Shown: one piece after another, positions 8,183 through 15,765 of the stretch
Layout of the letters: the number at the start of each line of letters is the position of its first letter
How positions within the stretch are numbered: position 1 is the stretch's first letter
From: Mesorhizobium sp. LSHC420B00
Lineage (GTDB): Bacteria > Pseudomonadota > Alphaproteobacteria > Rhizobiales > Rhizobiaceae
Direction: 5' to 3'
DNA: 36,538 nucleotides
Assembly: GCF_000503055.1 (NCBI RefSeq)
Contig: NZ_AYVY01000011.1
Location: 40,657-77,194 of the forward strand
Made by a program: the position numbers and the translations under genes
Notes under the pieces: generated by a model
Databases searched by the model: none
Told to the model about the DNA's origin: nothing
Seen by the model: only the letters and a program-made list of their open reading frames with translations

Positions 8183-9016
8183 ATGAACCCTACTGTAACG
8201 AAACCAACTTTGATCCTCGGCGGCACCGGCAAGACCGGCCGCCGCCTCGCTGAGCGGCTGACGGCGCGTGGCCTGCCGGTAAAGATCGGCTCGCGCTCGG
8301 GTACGCCGCCCTTCGACTGGGAAAATAGCACGACCTGGGAACCCGCACTTGATGGTGTGGGCGCCGTCTACATCAGCTACTATCCTGATCTTGCGGTGCC
8401 CGGCGCGGCCGACACGGTCGGCGCCTTCTCTCGTCTTGCCGTGGAGTGTGGTGTGCGTCGGCTGGTACTGCTGTCGGGGCGCAGCGAAACGGAAGCACAG
8501 CGCGCCGAAGAGATGCTCAAAGCTTCAGGCGCCGATTGGACGATCCTGCGCTGCGCCTGGTTTTCCCAGAACTTCAGTGAAGGCTTCCTCGTCGAATCTT
8601 TGCAGGAGGGCGAGGTGGCGTTGCCTGTCGGTAGTGTGGGCGAACCATTTGTGGATGCCGACGATATCGCGGAGGCCGCCTTTACCGTGCTAACCCAGCA
8701 AGGACATGTCGGAGAGCTCTATGAGCTGACCGGGCCGCGGCTGCTGAGCTTTGCCGACGCGGTCGCCGAGATCGGCAGGGCCGCCGGCCGCGACATTCGT
8801 TTCAAGCGGGTTTCCTATGCCGAGTTCACCACCGCCATCGCCGAGCACGAGTTGCCGGCAGAGTTCGCCTGGCTGCTCAACGAGCTGTTCACCGAAGTGC
8901 TCGACGGCCGCAACGAAACGCTGACCGACGGCGTCCAGCGCGTGCTCGGCCGCGCCCCAAAAGACTTTTCCACCTACGCAACCGAAACCGCCGCCACGGG
9001 CATCTGGAGGAACTGA
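8183..9016 (+). CDS. NmrA-like NAD(P)-binding protein (SDR superfamily)
   Basis: 277 residues from ATG 8183, preceded by GAGGAAAA. The N terminus carries the Rossmann motif GGTGKTG (residues 13-19) for NAD(P) binding. The rest resembles atypical short-chain dehydrogenases of the NmrA/HSCARG type, which act as NADPH-dependent reductases or redox sensors. The conserved stretch with ILRCAWFSQNF and the segment FVDADDIAEAA fit the family. It is the first gene of a two-gene operon: its stop at 9014-9016 is one base before the DUF1772 start. The pair is controlled by the divergent TetR regulator. NmrA-like plus DUF1772 genes under TetR control suggest a response to a reactive or quinone-like compound, but that is inference. 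Confidence 0.85.
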   Translation: MNPTVTKPTLILGGTGKTGRRLAERLTARGLPVKIGSRSGTPPFDWENSTTWEPALDGVGAVYISYYPDLAVPGAADTVGAFSRLAVECGVRRLVLLSGRSETEAQRAEEMLKASGADWTILRCAWFSQNFSEGFLVESLQEGEVALPVGSVGEPFVDADDIAEAAFTVLTQQGHVGELYELTGPRLLSFADAVAEIGRAAGRDIRFKRVSYAEFTTAIAEHELPAEFAWLLNELFTEVLDGRNETLTDGVQRVLGRAPKDFSTYATETAATGIWRN

Positions 9017-9017
9017 C

Positions 9018-9497
9018 ATGATCATGAAACTGCTTCCCACCCTCACCTTCGTCGCTGCCATTGGCTCAGGCGTTGTCGGCGGCGTTTTCTTCGCCTTCTC
9101 CAACTTTATCATGCCGGCGCTCGCCCGCTTGCCTGCCGGAGGCGGCATCGCCGCCATGAATTCGATCAACATCACCGTGATTACGCCGGCATTCATGACC
9201 GCGCTATTCGGCACCGGGCTGGTCTGTCTTGTGCTTGCCGCCGGCGCTCTTATCGGCTGGAGCCAGCCGGGCGCGTTCTGGCTTCTCGCCGGCGCCCTGA
9301 TCTATCTCGTCGGCAACCCGATCGTGACGATGATGTTCAACGTGCCGCTCAACAACGCCCTGGCCGCCGTCGATCCGGCAAGCGCCAACGGCGCCGCGGT
9401 ATGGGCCACTTATCTCAAGGACTGGGTGATGTGGAACCATGTCCGCACCACCACCGCCATCGTGGCGCTGGGCTGCTTTATCTTCGCGTGGCGGTGA
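9018..9497 (+). CDS. DUF1772 (anthrone oxygenase-like) membrane protein
   Basis: 159 residues with four predicted membrane helices. The start at 9018 has GGAGG seven bases upstream, inside the end of the preceding gene, so translation is coupled. The sequence matches DUF1772, a family that includes fungal anthrone oxygenases: a first helix with GVVGGVFFAFSNFIMPAL, a loop with AAMNSIN, and a conserved GNPIVTMMFNVPLNNAL segment followed by W..Y...W..WNHVRT. The function of bacterial members is mostly unknown; oxidation of a hydrophobic substrate in the membrane is possible. It is co-transcribed with the NmrA-like reductase. Confidence 0.87.
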   Translation: MIMKLLPTLTFVAAIGSGVVGGVFFAFSNFIMPALARLPAGGGIAAMNSINITVITPAFMTALFGTGLVCLVLAAGALIGWSQPGAFWLLAGALIYLVGNPIVTMMFNVPLNNALAAVDPASANGAAVWATYLKDWVMWNHVRTTTAIVALGCFIFAWR

Positions 9498-9512
9498 ATG
9501 CCGGGGCAAGAA

Positions 9513-9529
9513 GACCCTCAGGCAGGGTC
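9513..9529. terminator. Hairpin between convergent genes
   Basis: GACCCT and AGGGTC pair around CAGGC. The left arm overlaps the first base of the SelW-like gene's stop codon complement (9518-9520), and the hairpin lies just beyond the DUF1772 stop (9497). The T-rich flank is weak. Confidence 0.4.
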
Positions 9530-9829
9530 CTTCGACTTATGACCCTTGCGATCGGCATGGCCGAGATCGCGATCCGGATCGATGACGTCGCGAACCAGTT
9601 GCTTGAGCTTTGCGGCGTCGGGAAAACCGCCGTCACGTTTGCGGTCCCAGACCAGCGTGTCATTGCAGGAAATGGTGAAGATGCCGCCGGTACCGGGCAC
9701 CAGCGTCACTTCGCCGAGATCGGTGCCGAAAGTGGACAGCAGCTCCTGCGCCATCCAGCCGGCCCTGAGCAGCCACAGGCACTGCGTGCAATAGGTGATG
9801 CGGACTGTAGGCAGCGCGTGTTGGGTCAT
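9518..9829 (-). CDS. SelT/SelW/SelH-family thioredoxin-like protein
   Basis: 103 residues. The Cys-x-x-Cys redox motif CTQC lies at residues 14-17 after a beta strand, as in SelW-type proteins. Here both positions are cysteine, so no selenocysteine machinery is needed. The remaining sequence ([15 protein letters not shown], then [23 protein letters not shown]) is the family's typical body. It ends in a polar, lysine-rich tail. Its ATG overlaps the yebC stop (ATGA, 9826-9829), so the two are translationally coupled. SelW-type proteins are thought to be small thiol redox factors; the bacterial role is not defined. Confidence 0.9.
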   Translation of the reverse strand: MTQHALPTVRITYCTQCLWLLRAGWMAQELLSTFGTDLGEVTLVPGTGGIFTISCNDTLVWDRKRDGGFPDAAKLKQLVRDVIDPDRDLGHADRKGHKSKDPA

Positions 9830-10575
9830 GCCGCGCTGAGCTTCGCCAAGGTCTCCTCGTCGACCTCGAAATTGGCGTAGACGCTCTGCACGTCGTCGTC
9901 ATCTTCAAGCGTCGCGACCAGCTTCATCAGCGATTGTGCCCGCTCCTCGTCGACCGCGATATTGGTCTGCGGCTTCCAGATCGGCTTCACCGATTCAGCC
10001 TCGCCGAGCGCGCCTTCCAGCGCCTTCGACACCTCGCCGAGATTCTCGAAGGCGCAGTAGATCGTGTGGCCTTCCTCGTCCGACTGGACGTCGTCGGCGC
10101 CGGCCTCGATCGCCGCGTCCATCACCTTTTCGGCGCTGCCGGCCGATGCCGGATAGTAGATCTCGCCGACGCGGTCCCACATGAACGACACCGAGCCGGT
10201 CTCGCCCATCGCCCCGCCGGCCTTGGTGAAGGCAGCGCGCACATTCGACGCCGAGCGGTTGCGGTTATCGGTCAGCGCCTCGACGATCAGCGCGACGCCG
10301 CCCGGCCCATAACCCTCGTAGCGCACGGCCTCGTAGGTCTCGGCATCGCCCATCGACGCCTTGTTGATGGCGCGCTGGATGTTGTCCTTCGGCATCGACA
10401 CCGCCTTGGCGTTCTGCACCGCAAGGCGCAGGCGAGGGTTCATCGATGGATCGGGCGTGCCGCTCTTGGCGGCGACGGTGATTTCGCGCGCCAGCTTGGA
10501 AAACATTTTCGATCGCACCGCATCCTGACGGCCCTTGCGGTGCATGATGTTCTTGAACTGTGAATGGCCAGCCAT
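9826..10575 (-). CDS. yebC: YebC/PmpR-family protein
   Basis: 249 residues, full length for the family. It begins [19 protein letters not shown], the strongly conserved YebC start, and ends with the acidic stretch [16 protein letters not shown]. YebC proteins are cytoplasmic; they have been described as DNA-binding transcription regulators (PmpR) and more recently as factors that help ribosomes through difficult stretches such as prolines. In many bacteria yebC lies beside ruvC; here it is followed by a SelW-like gene with an overlapping start/stop. The 232-bp gap upstream (10576-10807) holds its promoter, which I could not place with confidence. Confidence 0.96.
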   Translation of the reverse strand: MAGHSQFKNIMHRKGRQDAVRSKMFSKLAREITVAAKSGTPDPSMNPRLRLAVQNAKAVSMPKDNIQRAINKASMGDAETYEAVRYEGYGPGGVALIVEALTDNRNRSASNVRAAFTKAGGAMGETGSVSFMWDRVGEIYYPASAGSAEKVMDAAIEAGADDVQSDEEGHTIYCAFENLGEVSKALEGALGEAESVKPIWKPQTNIAVDEERAQSLMKLVATLEDDDDVQSVYANFEVDEETLAKLSAA

Positions 10576-10807
10576 GGCACCCCTGTCGTCTTCTCGGCTA
10601 GAGCATCCGCGGCCTGGTGAACCACCCGGCGCCTTGCAAAGTGCTCGAATTCAAAATCTCAGAACGTCCTGCTGCGTCCGGACGGACGTACGGCGCTCTA
10701 TGTCGGAATGGCCGGCTTATAGATAAATCGGCTCAATTCGTCCAGCCGCGCCGTGGCAGACGACACGCAAGGGCTTGAGACCCGAAAAGGCAGGCTTCGG
10801 CGGCCGT

Positions 10808-11131
10808 TCACCCCTCCAGATCGGACTTCAGCCGGTCGAGAATGCTGATCGCGTGCGTGGCATATTGGCTGATCCAGCGGTCGTGGATGTGCTTGATCGG
10901 CAGCGCGTTGAGATGGTTCCAACGCTCGCGGCCCTCGCGCCGCGCCACGACCATGTCGGCCTCCTCCAGCACTTTCAGATGCAGCATGATCGTGCAGCGG
11001 TCCATGTCGGGGAAGGCATCGCACAACATGCCGGTGGTCTGCGGCGCATCCTTCAGCCGGTCCAGCAACTCACGCCGGCGCGGATGCGCCAGCGCCTTGA
11101 AAACATTGTCGTCCCGCGAATGGCTTGACAT
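10808..11131 (-). CDS. ArsR-family transcriptional regulator
   Basis: 107 residues with a winged helix-turn-helix typical of ArsR: HPRRRELLDRLKDAPQTTGML then MDRCTIMLHLKVLEEADMVV and the wing ARREGRERWNHLN. No arsenic-type CxC metal site is present, so it is probably not a metal sensor; this subgroup usually sits beside SRPBCC genes. The start (ATG 11131) has no Shine-Dalgarno, and a TATAGA box lies about ten bases upstream, so the mRNA may be leaderless. The divergent SRPBCC/VOC operon shares a 51-bp gap with it. An inverted repeat (11130-11149) overlapping its start codon is the likely operator for both directions. Confidence 0.9.
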   Translation of the reverse strand: MSSHSRDDNVFKALAHPRRRELLDRLKDAPQTTGMLCDAFPDMDRCTIMLHLKVLEEADMVVARREGRERWNHLNALPIKHIHDRWISQYATHAISILDRLKSDLEG

Positions 11132-11154
11132 GTTATGTTTCTATAACATATCGT
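11125..11154 (+). promoter_or_regulatory. Promoter of the SRPBCC/VOC operon with ArsR operator in its spacer
   Basis: TTGACA (11125-11130) and TATCGT (11149-11154) have an 18-base spacer. The spacer is almost filled by the inverted repeat ATGTTAT-GTTTCT-ATAACAT (11130-11149). A bound ArsR dimer would block RNA polymerase directly. The same repeat touches the arsR start codon on the other strand, which suggests autorepression. Confidence 0.6.
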
Positions 11155-11182
11155 TGAACCCTTCAAGGAAGGAGCTGTGGAT

Positions 11183-11665
11183 ATGTCTCTTGGATTCAGG
11201 GTTTCCGGCCGCATTGGCAAGCCGGTCGCCGAAGTCTTCGACGCGGTCGTCAATCCGAAGAAGCTTAGCGGCTATTTCACTACGATCGGCGGCGCCAGCG
11301 CGCCGCTGGTGGCTGGTGCCGGTGTTGTCTGGTGGGGCAAGGTCCCCGTCGAGGTCGACGAAGTGATCAAGGACAGCCGCATCGTGCTGCACTGGGACGC
11401 CTCCGATGCCGACGGCAAGCCAGCCTACAAGACCCGCATCGAGATGAATTTCGAACCGCTCGATGATGGCGGCACCTTTGTCACCATCGCCGAGACCGGC
11501 TGGCGCGAGGACGCGGTCGGCCTGAAGAAGTCCTATCTCAATTGCGAGGGCTGGTCGCAGATGCTGGCCTGCATGAAGGCCTATGTCGAATACGGCATCA
11601 ATCTGCGCGACGGCTATTACCGCAGCGAGATGAAGGGCGAGCCGGCCAACGAGAACAACATCTGA
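11183..11665 (+). CDS. SRPBCC (AHSA1-like) domain protein
   Basis: 160 residues from ATG 11183; GGAG lies eight bases upstream, whereas the GTG at 11177 would be too close to it. The single START/Bet v1-type fold (SRPBCC, AHSA1 branch) is recognised by VFDAVVNPKKLSGYF near the N terminus, the beta-strand run in the middle, and a long C-terminal helix (GWSQMLACMKAYVEYG). Such proteins bind hydrophobic ligands in a cavity. It is first in a four-gene operon (SRPBCC-VOC-VOC-SRPBCC) divergent from arsR. ArsR plus SRPBCC is a common pair whose physiological ligand is usually unknown. Confidence 0.88.
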   Translation: MSLGFRVSGRIGKPVAEVFDAVVNPKKLSGYFTTIGGASAPLVAGAGVVWWGKVPVEVDEVIKDSRIVLHWDASDADGKPAYKTRIEMNFEPLDDGGTFVTIAETGWREDAVGLKKSYLNCEGWSQMLACMKAYVEYGINLRDGYYRSEMKGEPANENNI

Positions 11666-11693
11666 AAAACCACCAAGATGACGGAGGCCTGCG

Positions 11694-12086
11694 ATGAAGC
11701 AAGTGACGCCATTTCTGATGTTCGAGGGCAAGGCCGAAGAGGCAATGACCTTCTATTGCGAGACGATCCCCGACAGCAGCGTCCTTGACGTCACACGTTA
11801 CGGCTCCGGCGAAGACGGCCCGGAAGGGACGGTCAAGCTGGCGCGCGTGTCCATAAGCGGTCTGGAAGTGATGGTCTACAACAGCCCCGTGCACCATGCC
11901 TTCACATTCACGCCGTCGGTCTCGATGTATGTGGATTGCTCCACGGAGGCAGAGCTGAACGGCATTGTCGAGGCCCTGGCCAAGCACGGCAAATTTCTGA
12001 TGCCGCTGGACAATTATGGTTTCAGCCGCCGGTTTGCATGGCTCAACGACAGGTTCGGAGTCTCCTGGCAAATCAATTTGGCATAG
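11694..12086 (+). CDS. VOC-family protein, PhnB-like
   Basis: 130 residues with GGAGG nine bases before ATG 11694. It starts MKQVTPFLMFEGKAEEAM and ends WLNDRFGVSWQINLA, both hallmarks of the PhnB/3-demethylubiquinone methyltransferase-like subfamily of the vicinal oxygen chelate superfamily. These proteins form paired beta-alpha-beta-beta-beta modules and some bind a divalent metal. The exact reaction is unknown. It is second in the ArsR-controlled operon, 28 bases after the SRPBCC stop. Confidence 0.87.
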   Translation: MKQVTPFLMFEGKAEEAMTFYCETIPDSSVLDVTRYGSGEDGPEGTVKLARVSISGLEVMVYNSPVHHAFTFTPSVSMYVDCSTEAELNGIVEALAKHGKFLMPLDNYGFSRRFAWLNDRFGVSWQINLA

Positions 12087-12141
12087 CGGGTTCTGGACCG
12101 AACCGGCCAATCGAACCTGAACACGGGAATGGAGCCAGCAA

Positions 12142-12504
12142 ATGACCGCGAAGATCAGCGGCGGCATCAACATCGCCATGAAAGTGCCGCCACATCAATA
12201 CCAGGCAACGATCGCCTTCTATCGCGACGTCATCGGCCTGAAGCCATTCACGGCCAAGGCGCCCGCTATCGGCTTTGAACTCGGTCCCAGTCGCCTGTGG
12301 ATCGACGAGGCGCCGATGCTTAGTCAGGCCGAGGTCTGGCTGGAACTGTTCACCGATGATTTTCCAGGCGCGGCGGACCATCTCGCCAGGGCCGGCGTCG
12401 TGCGCTGCGACGCCATCGAGGCACTGGGTGAAGGCTTTCGCGGCGGCTGGATCACCAACCCGGCCAACATCATTCACCTCGTGCGCGAACCCGATGCTTG
12501 GTGA
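12142..12504 (+). CDS. VOC-family (glyoxalase-like) protein
   Basis: 120 residues. Ribosome binding site GGAG lies nine bases before ATG 12142. The sequence has the VOC pattern: an initial strand with INIAMKVPPHQY, the helix ATIAFYRDVIGL, then AIGFELGPSRLWIDE and a C-terminal segment ending GGWITNPANIIHLVRE. The HLV/E end is where VOC enzymes often place metal ligands. It is third in the operon, 55 bases after the previous stop, and is only distantly like the preceding VOC gene. Substrate unknown. Confidence 0.82.
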   Translation: MTAKISGGINIAMKVPPHQYQATIAFYRDVIGLKPFTAKAPAIGFELGPSRLWIDEAPMLSQAEVWLELFTDDFPGAADHLARAGVVRCDAIEALGEGFRGGWITNPANIIHLVREPDAW

Positions 12505-12535
12505 ACCGGGGCGGCGCCGTGGAAAGGAGGACGCT

Positions 12536-13003
12536 ATGGAAATCCGTGAAACACCGACCGCCGAAGCCGGCATGCTGATAAGGCGGCCGGTCGCCGACGC
12601 GTTCGAAGCTATCGTTGATCCGGCGATCACGACAAAATTCTGGTTCACCCACGGCAGCGACAGGCTGGACAGCGGCAAGGAAATCCATTGGGAATGGCGC
12701 ATGTATGGCGTCTCGACGACGGTAACGGTCAGCGAGATCGTGCCGAACGAGAAGATCGTCATGCAATGGAGCGATCCGCCGACCACGGTGGTGTGGACCT
12801 TTACCGAGATGCCGGGCGGCACGACCTTTCTCGAGGTCCGCAATTTCGGCTTTGCCGGCAGCCCCGATGAGCAGGTCAAGCAGGCGATCGACTCGACCGG
12901 CGGTTTTGCGCTGGTGCTCGCCGGCGCCAAGGCGTGGCTCGAGCAAGGCCTGACGCTTGGCCTGACCGGCGACCGCCATCCGAAGGGTTTGCCGGGGCAT
13001 TAG
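12536..13003 (+). CDS. SRPBCC (AHSA1-like) domain protein, second copy
   Basis: 155 residues from ATG 12536, with AAAGGAGG four bases upstream; the frame stays open further left but that part is shadow of the preceding VOC gene. Typical AHSA1/SRPBCC features: MLIRRPVADAFEAIVDPAITTKFWFTHG near the start (split here over two motifs), a beta-sheet run with the MQWSD and VVWTF segments, and a C-terminal helix GGFALVLAGAKAWLEQG. It differs clearly from the first SRPBCC gene of the operon, so the two are not a recent duplication. It is the last gene of the operon and converges on terC. Confidence 0.87.
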   Translation: MEIRETPTAEAGMLIRRPVADAFEAIVDPAITTKFWFTHGSDRLDSGKEIHWEWRMYGVSTTVTVSEIVPNEKIVMQWSDPPTTVVWTFTEMPGGTTFLEVRNFGFAGSPDEQVKQAIDSTGGFALVLAGAKAWLEQGLTLGLTGDRHPKGLPGH

Positions 13004-13024
13004 GTCAACCGCGGTGGGCCATCC

Positions 13025-13789
13025 TCAGTGCCCGCCGCCCTTTGCCTTCTTCCGCCGCCGGGCCAGCATGTTGAGCCCTTCGACCAGTGCCGAAAAACCC
13101 ATGGCAGCGTAGATGTAGCCCTTCGGAACGTGGTAACCCATGCCGTCGGCGATCAGCGTCATGCCGATCATCAGCAGGAAGCCGAGCGCCAGCATGACGA
13201 TGCTGGGGTTCCTGGCGATGAAATCGGCCAGCGGCCCGGCCGCCAGCATCATCACGCTCACCGCCACGATCACCGCGATGTACATGATCGCGATTTCGTC
13301 GGTCATGCCGACCGCGGTGATGATTGAGTCGATCGAGAAGACGAGGTCGAGCAGCAATATCTGGAAGATGGCGCCGGCCAGCGAAAGCTGCAGCGTTTCG
13401 CCCATCATCGTGTCCGGGTGATCATCGAGATCGACCGTGTGGTGGATCTCCTTGGTCGCCTTCCAGACGAGGAACAGGCCGCCGGCAATCAGGATCAGGT
13501 CGCGCCATGAAAAGCCGTGGCCGAAGGCGGTGAATATCGGCATCGTCAACTGGACGATGATCGAGATGGTGGCCAGCAGGATCAGCCGCATCATCAGCGC
13601 GGCGGAGATGCCGAGCCGCCGGGCGCGGGCTCGCTGCGCTACCGGCAATTTGTTGGTCAAAATCGAGATGAAGATCAGATTGTCGATGCCGAGCACGACC
13701 TCCAGCACGATCAGCGTCAGCAGCGCGACCCATGCCGTCGGGTCGGAGACAAAGGCGAAATGCGGCGCCAGGAATTCGACTAGCTGCAT
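13025..13789 (-). CDS. TerC-family integral membrane protein
   Basis: 254 residues with about seven membrane helices. The family signatures EVVLGIDN (about residues 30-37) and FSIDSI in the second half supply the acidic residues that line the presumed metal path. TerC-type proteins have been linked to tellurite resistance and to export of manganese during protein secretion; I cannot tell which applies. A loop with [11 protein letters not shown] is rich in His and Asp, fitting metal handling. It is the last of three minus-strand genes after the cyclo-ligase and YmdB-type genes, 70 bases after the latter, and may be in the same operon. Confidence 0.92.
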   Translation of the reverse strand: MQLVEFLAPHFAFVSDPTAWVALLTLIVLEVVLGIDNLIFISILTNKLPVAQRARARRLGISAALMMRLILLATISIIVQLTMPIFTAFGHGFSWRDLILIAGGLFLVWKATKEIHHTVDLDDHPDTMMGETLQLSLAGAIFQILLLDLVFSIDSIITAVGMTDEIAIMYIAVIVAVSVMMLAAGPLADFIARNPSIVMLALGFLLMIGMTLIADGMGYHVPKGYIYAAMGFSALVEGLNMLARRRKKAKGGGH

Positions 13790-13859
13790 GGAGGTCGTCC
13801 CCTCTACGATCTAGAGCAGTTTCGCCGGCAATTGGGTATTGCAAGCGTCCATATCAATG

Positions 13860-14684
13860 TCACGACCAGAAGGAAGGAGCCGTTTCCTCCAGCCGCGGGC
13901 CGCGGCGAAACGGCGCGATCCGTTCAGTCAGGCCGCTACGGTCGGAAATGTCGACGCCGACGCCGCACAATGTCGCCGGTCCGGTCGACGCCTCGAAACG
14001 GCCTTTCGGCACCTTGGACAAAAACCGGTTGAGCGGCTCCTCCTTGTCCATGCCGAGCGAGGAATCGTAATCGCCGCACATGCCGGCATCGGAAATATAA
14101 CCGGTGCCGCCATTGAGGATCTGGTGATCGCCGGTCGGCTGATGCGTGTGGGTGCCGACAACAAGGCTGGCACGGCCGTCGACGAAATGGGCGAAGCACA
14201 TTTTTTCCGAGGTCGCCTCGGCATGGAAATCGATGACGATCGCATCGGCCTGCTCGCCAAGCGGACAAGCGGCAAGTTCGCGCTCGCCGGCCTGGAATGG
14301 ATCGTCGAGCTCGGGATGCATGAACACCCGGCCCATGATGTTGGCGACCAGCACGCGCGCGCCGTTCCTGGCGATGTAGACGCCCGAGCCGCGCCCCGGC
14401 GTGCCTTTCGGGAAATTGGACGGACGCAGGAAGCGTTCCTCGCGCGGCGCGAAAATCAGCGCATCGCGCTGGTCCCAGACATGGTTGCCGGTGGTGACGA
14501 CATCGGCGCCGGCCGAGATCGTCTCGCGAAAAATCTCCTCGGTGATGCCGAAGCCGCCGGCGGCGTTCTCGCCATTGACGATGACGAAGTCGAGTTTGAA
14601 ATCCGAGATCAGGCCGGGCAGTTGTTCCCACACCGCCGTACGTCCTGTCTTGCCGACCATGTCGCCGAGGAAGAGAAGTCTCAT
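13860..14684 (-). CDS. YmdB-type metallophosphoesterase (TIGR00282 family)
   Basis: 274 residues, usual length. Metal-binding motifs are complete: GDMVGKTG at residues 7-14, NGENAAGG near 37-44, GNHVWD near 66-71, and THTHQPTGDHQIL in the second half. The YmdB family are calcineurin-like phosphodiesterases; Bacillus YmdB hydrolyses 2',3'-cyclic nucleotides and affects RNA decay and biofilm choice. The biological role in Rhizobiales is less clear. It sits between the 5-formyl-THF cyclo-ligase (81 bases upstream) and terC on the same strand, a layout I regard as typical for alphaproteobacteria. Confidence 0.94.
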   Translation of the reverse strand: MRLLFLGDMVGKTGRTAVWEQLPGLISDFKLDFVIVNGENAAGGFGITEEIFRETISAGADVVTTGNHVWDQRDALIFAPREERFLRPSNFPKGTPGRGSGVYIARNGARVLVANIMGRVFMHPELDDPFQAGERELAACPLGEQADAIVIDFHAEATSEKMCFAHFVDGRASLVVGTHTHQPTGDHQILNGGTGYISDAGMCGDYDSSLGMDKEEPLNRFLSKVPKGRFEASTGPATLCGVGVDISDRSGLTERIAPFRRGPRLEETAPSFWS

Positions 14685-14765
14685 ATAAGCGTGATCCCGA
14701 ACCGAAGGTCAGCGAAGCAAAAAGCTGCATGACTTTCGGAAAAGACCATGCGTCCAGGAACTTAT

Positions 14766-15353
14766 CTACAATTTCGGCGCGAACAGGCGCAACCCGCTCT
14801 CGGTGAGTATTTCCGGAATGATCACGTCATGCGGCTCGTCCGGCACCAGGGCCACCTCCTGGCAGTCGAAGGCAATGCCGATCAGCCGCGGCTGCTGTCC
14901 GTTGTCGGCCAGCCGCGCGATCGCCCGGTCGTAATAGCCGGCGCCGTAACCGATGCGGTGGCCGCGCGCATCGAAGGCGGCAAGCGGCACCAGCATCACC
15001 TGCGGATCGAGTACCTCGGCTTCCTCATGCGGCCCGACGGTGCCGAAGCCCATGTCGATCATTGGCGCGCCGCGCACCAGTTCGCGAAAAACGATGGTGG
15101 TCTTGTCGAGAATGGCAGGCAGGCAGAGCCTCGCGCCCTTCTCGCGCAAGGCAAACATCAGCGGCCGGACGTCGACTTCCGAGCGCATCGGCCAGAAGCC
15201 TGAGACGATCTGGCCCGGCTCGACGGTGATCCGGTCGCGCGCCGTCTCGGCCATTTCGAGTGCTGCCTCTACCCGCCAGAACGGATCGAGCGCGTCGCGG
15301 CGCCCGAGGGCTTCGTTGCGGAGATTTTTTTTCAGGTCTTTTCGGAAGGTCAT
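14766..15353 (-). CDS. 5-formyltetrahydrofolate cyclo-ligase
   Basis: 195 residues from ATG 15353 (MTFRKDLKK), the normal size. The enzyme uses ATP to convert 5-formyl-THF to 5,10-methenyl-THF, returning a storage folate to the one-carbon pool. The hallmark GYGAGYYDR is present in the C-terminal half, together with PLAAFDARGHRIG just before it. A longer reading from 15446 would run into the 6S RNA and is unlikely. Location immediately downstream of ssrS on the same strand mirrors the ssrS-ygfA arrangement known from many proteobacteria. Confidence 0.95.
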   Translation of the reverse strand: MTFRKDLKKNLRNEALGRRDALDPFWRVEAALEMAETARDRITVEPGQIVSGFWPMRSEVDVRPLMFALREKGARLCLPAILDKTTIVFRELVRGAPMIDMGFGTVGPHEEAEVLDPQVMLVPLAAFDARGHRIGYGAGYYDRAIARLADNGQQPRLIGIAFDCQEVALVPDEPHDVIIPEILTESGLRLFAPKL

Positions 15354-15434
15354 GGAGCCAGGATAGAAAAAGTCGGATCTGGACGGGGTTTTGGGAGCGA
15401 CGTTTCCTACCGCATGGCCCACTGAAATGTGAGT

Positions 15435-15589
15435 GACGATCCACACAACCGGTGGAGAGAGCGATCCCGGGAACCTACAAAGTAGGTGGGCGCCGTATGA
15501 GAAAACCCACGGGTCTTCCCAGGGACAGCTCCCTAGGGATCATTAAGGCCCCGGGGAAAATGTTCTCCTGCCGGGAAGCGCAGACCGTC
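15435..15589 (-). ncRNA. ssrS: 6S RNA
   Basis: A rod-like RNA of about 155 bases is predicted on the minus strand, directly upstream of the cyclo-ligase. The ends pair: GACGGTCTGCGC (5' end, 15589-15578) with GTGTGGATCGTC (3' end, 15446-15435), 12 pairs including wobbles. Next come CCGG/CCGG and GGAGA/TCTCC, then GATCCC/GGGATC and GGGAA/TTCCC closing a central open region that holds a small hairpin AGGGA-GCTG-TCCCT. An apical GTGGG/CCCAC arm and a side hairpin CCTAC/GTAGG follow. This long hairpin with a central bubble is the 6S design that binds sigma70 RNA polymerase, and the gene context agrees. Ends are estimates. Confidence 0.8.
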
Positions 15590-15595
15590 CCCGCC

Positions 15596-15601
15596 AATAT
15601 A
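15596..15601 (-). promoter_or_regulatory. Probable -10 box of ssrS
   Basis: TATATT on the minus strand ends six bases before the first base of the 6S RNA outer stem (15589), the distance expected for a start point. The -35 region is poor. The remainder of the gap up to the MoxR gene (15602-15765) shows nothing I can name. Confidence 0.4.
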
Positions 15602-15765
15602 GGCAGACGGCAGGCCCAGCGCCAGAGAGACGACACGCTTCGAGTCTTAAATCGACGCAGAACCCCTCAACGAGGTCAGCGCCGGCAAAATCCCCGCTTC
15701 GCCAGCAGCGCCTTGCACACCGAAGGCCGCGTCCTTAGGGTCGCGCGATGAACCCGGGAGCAAAA

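Noticed and set aside
15452..15751. Short plus-strand frame over the 6S RNA region
   Set aside because: No ribosome binding site or family; the same bases form the 6S structure on the other strand.
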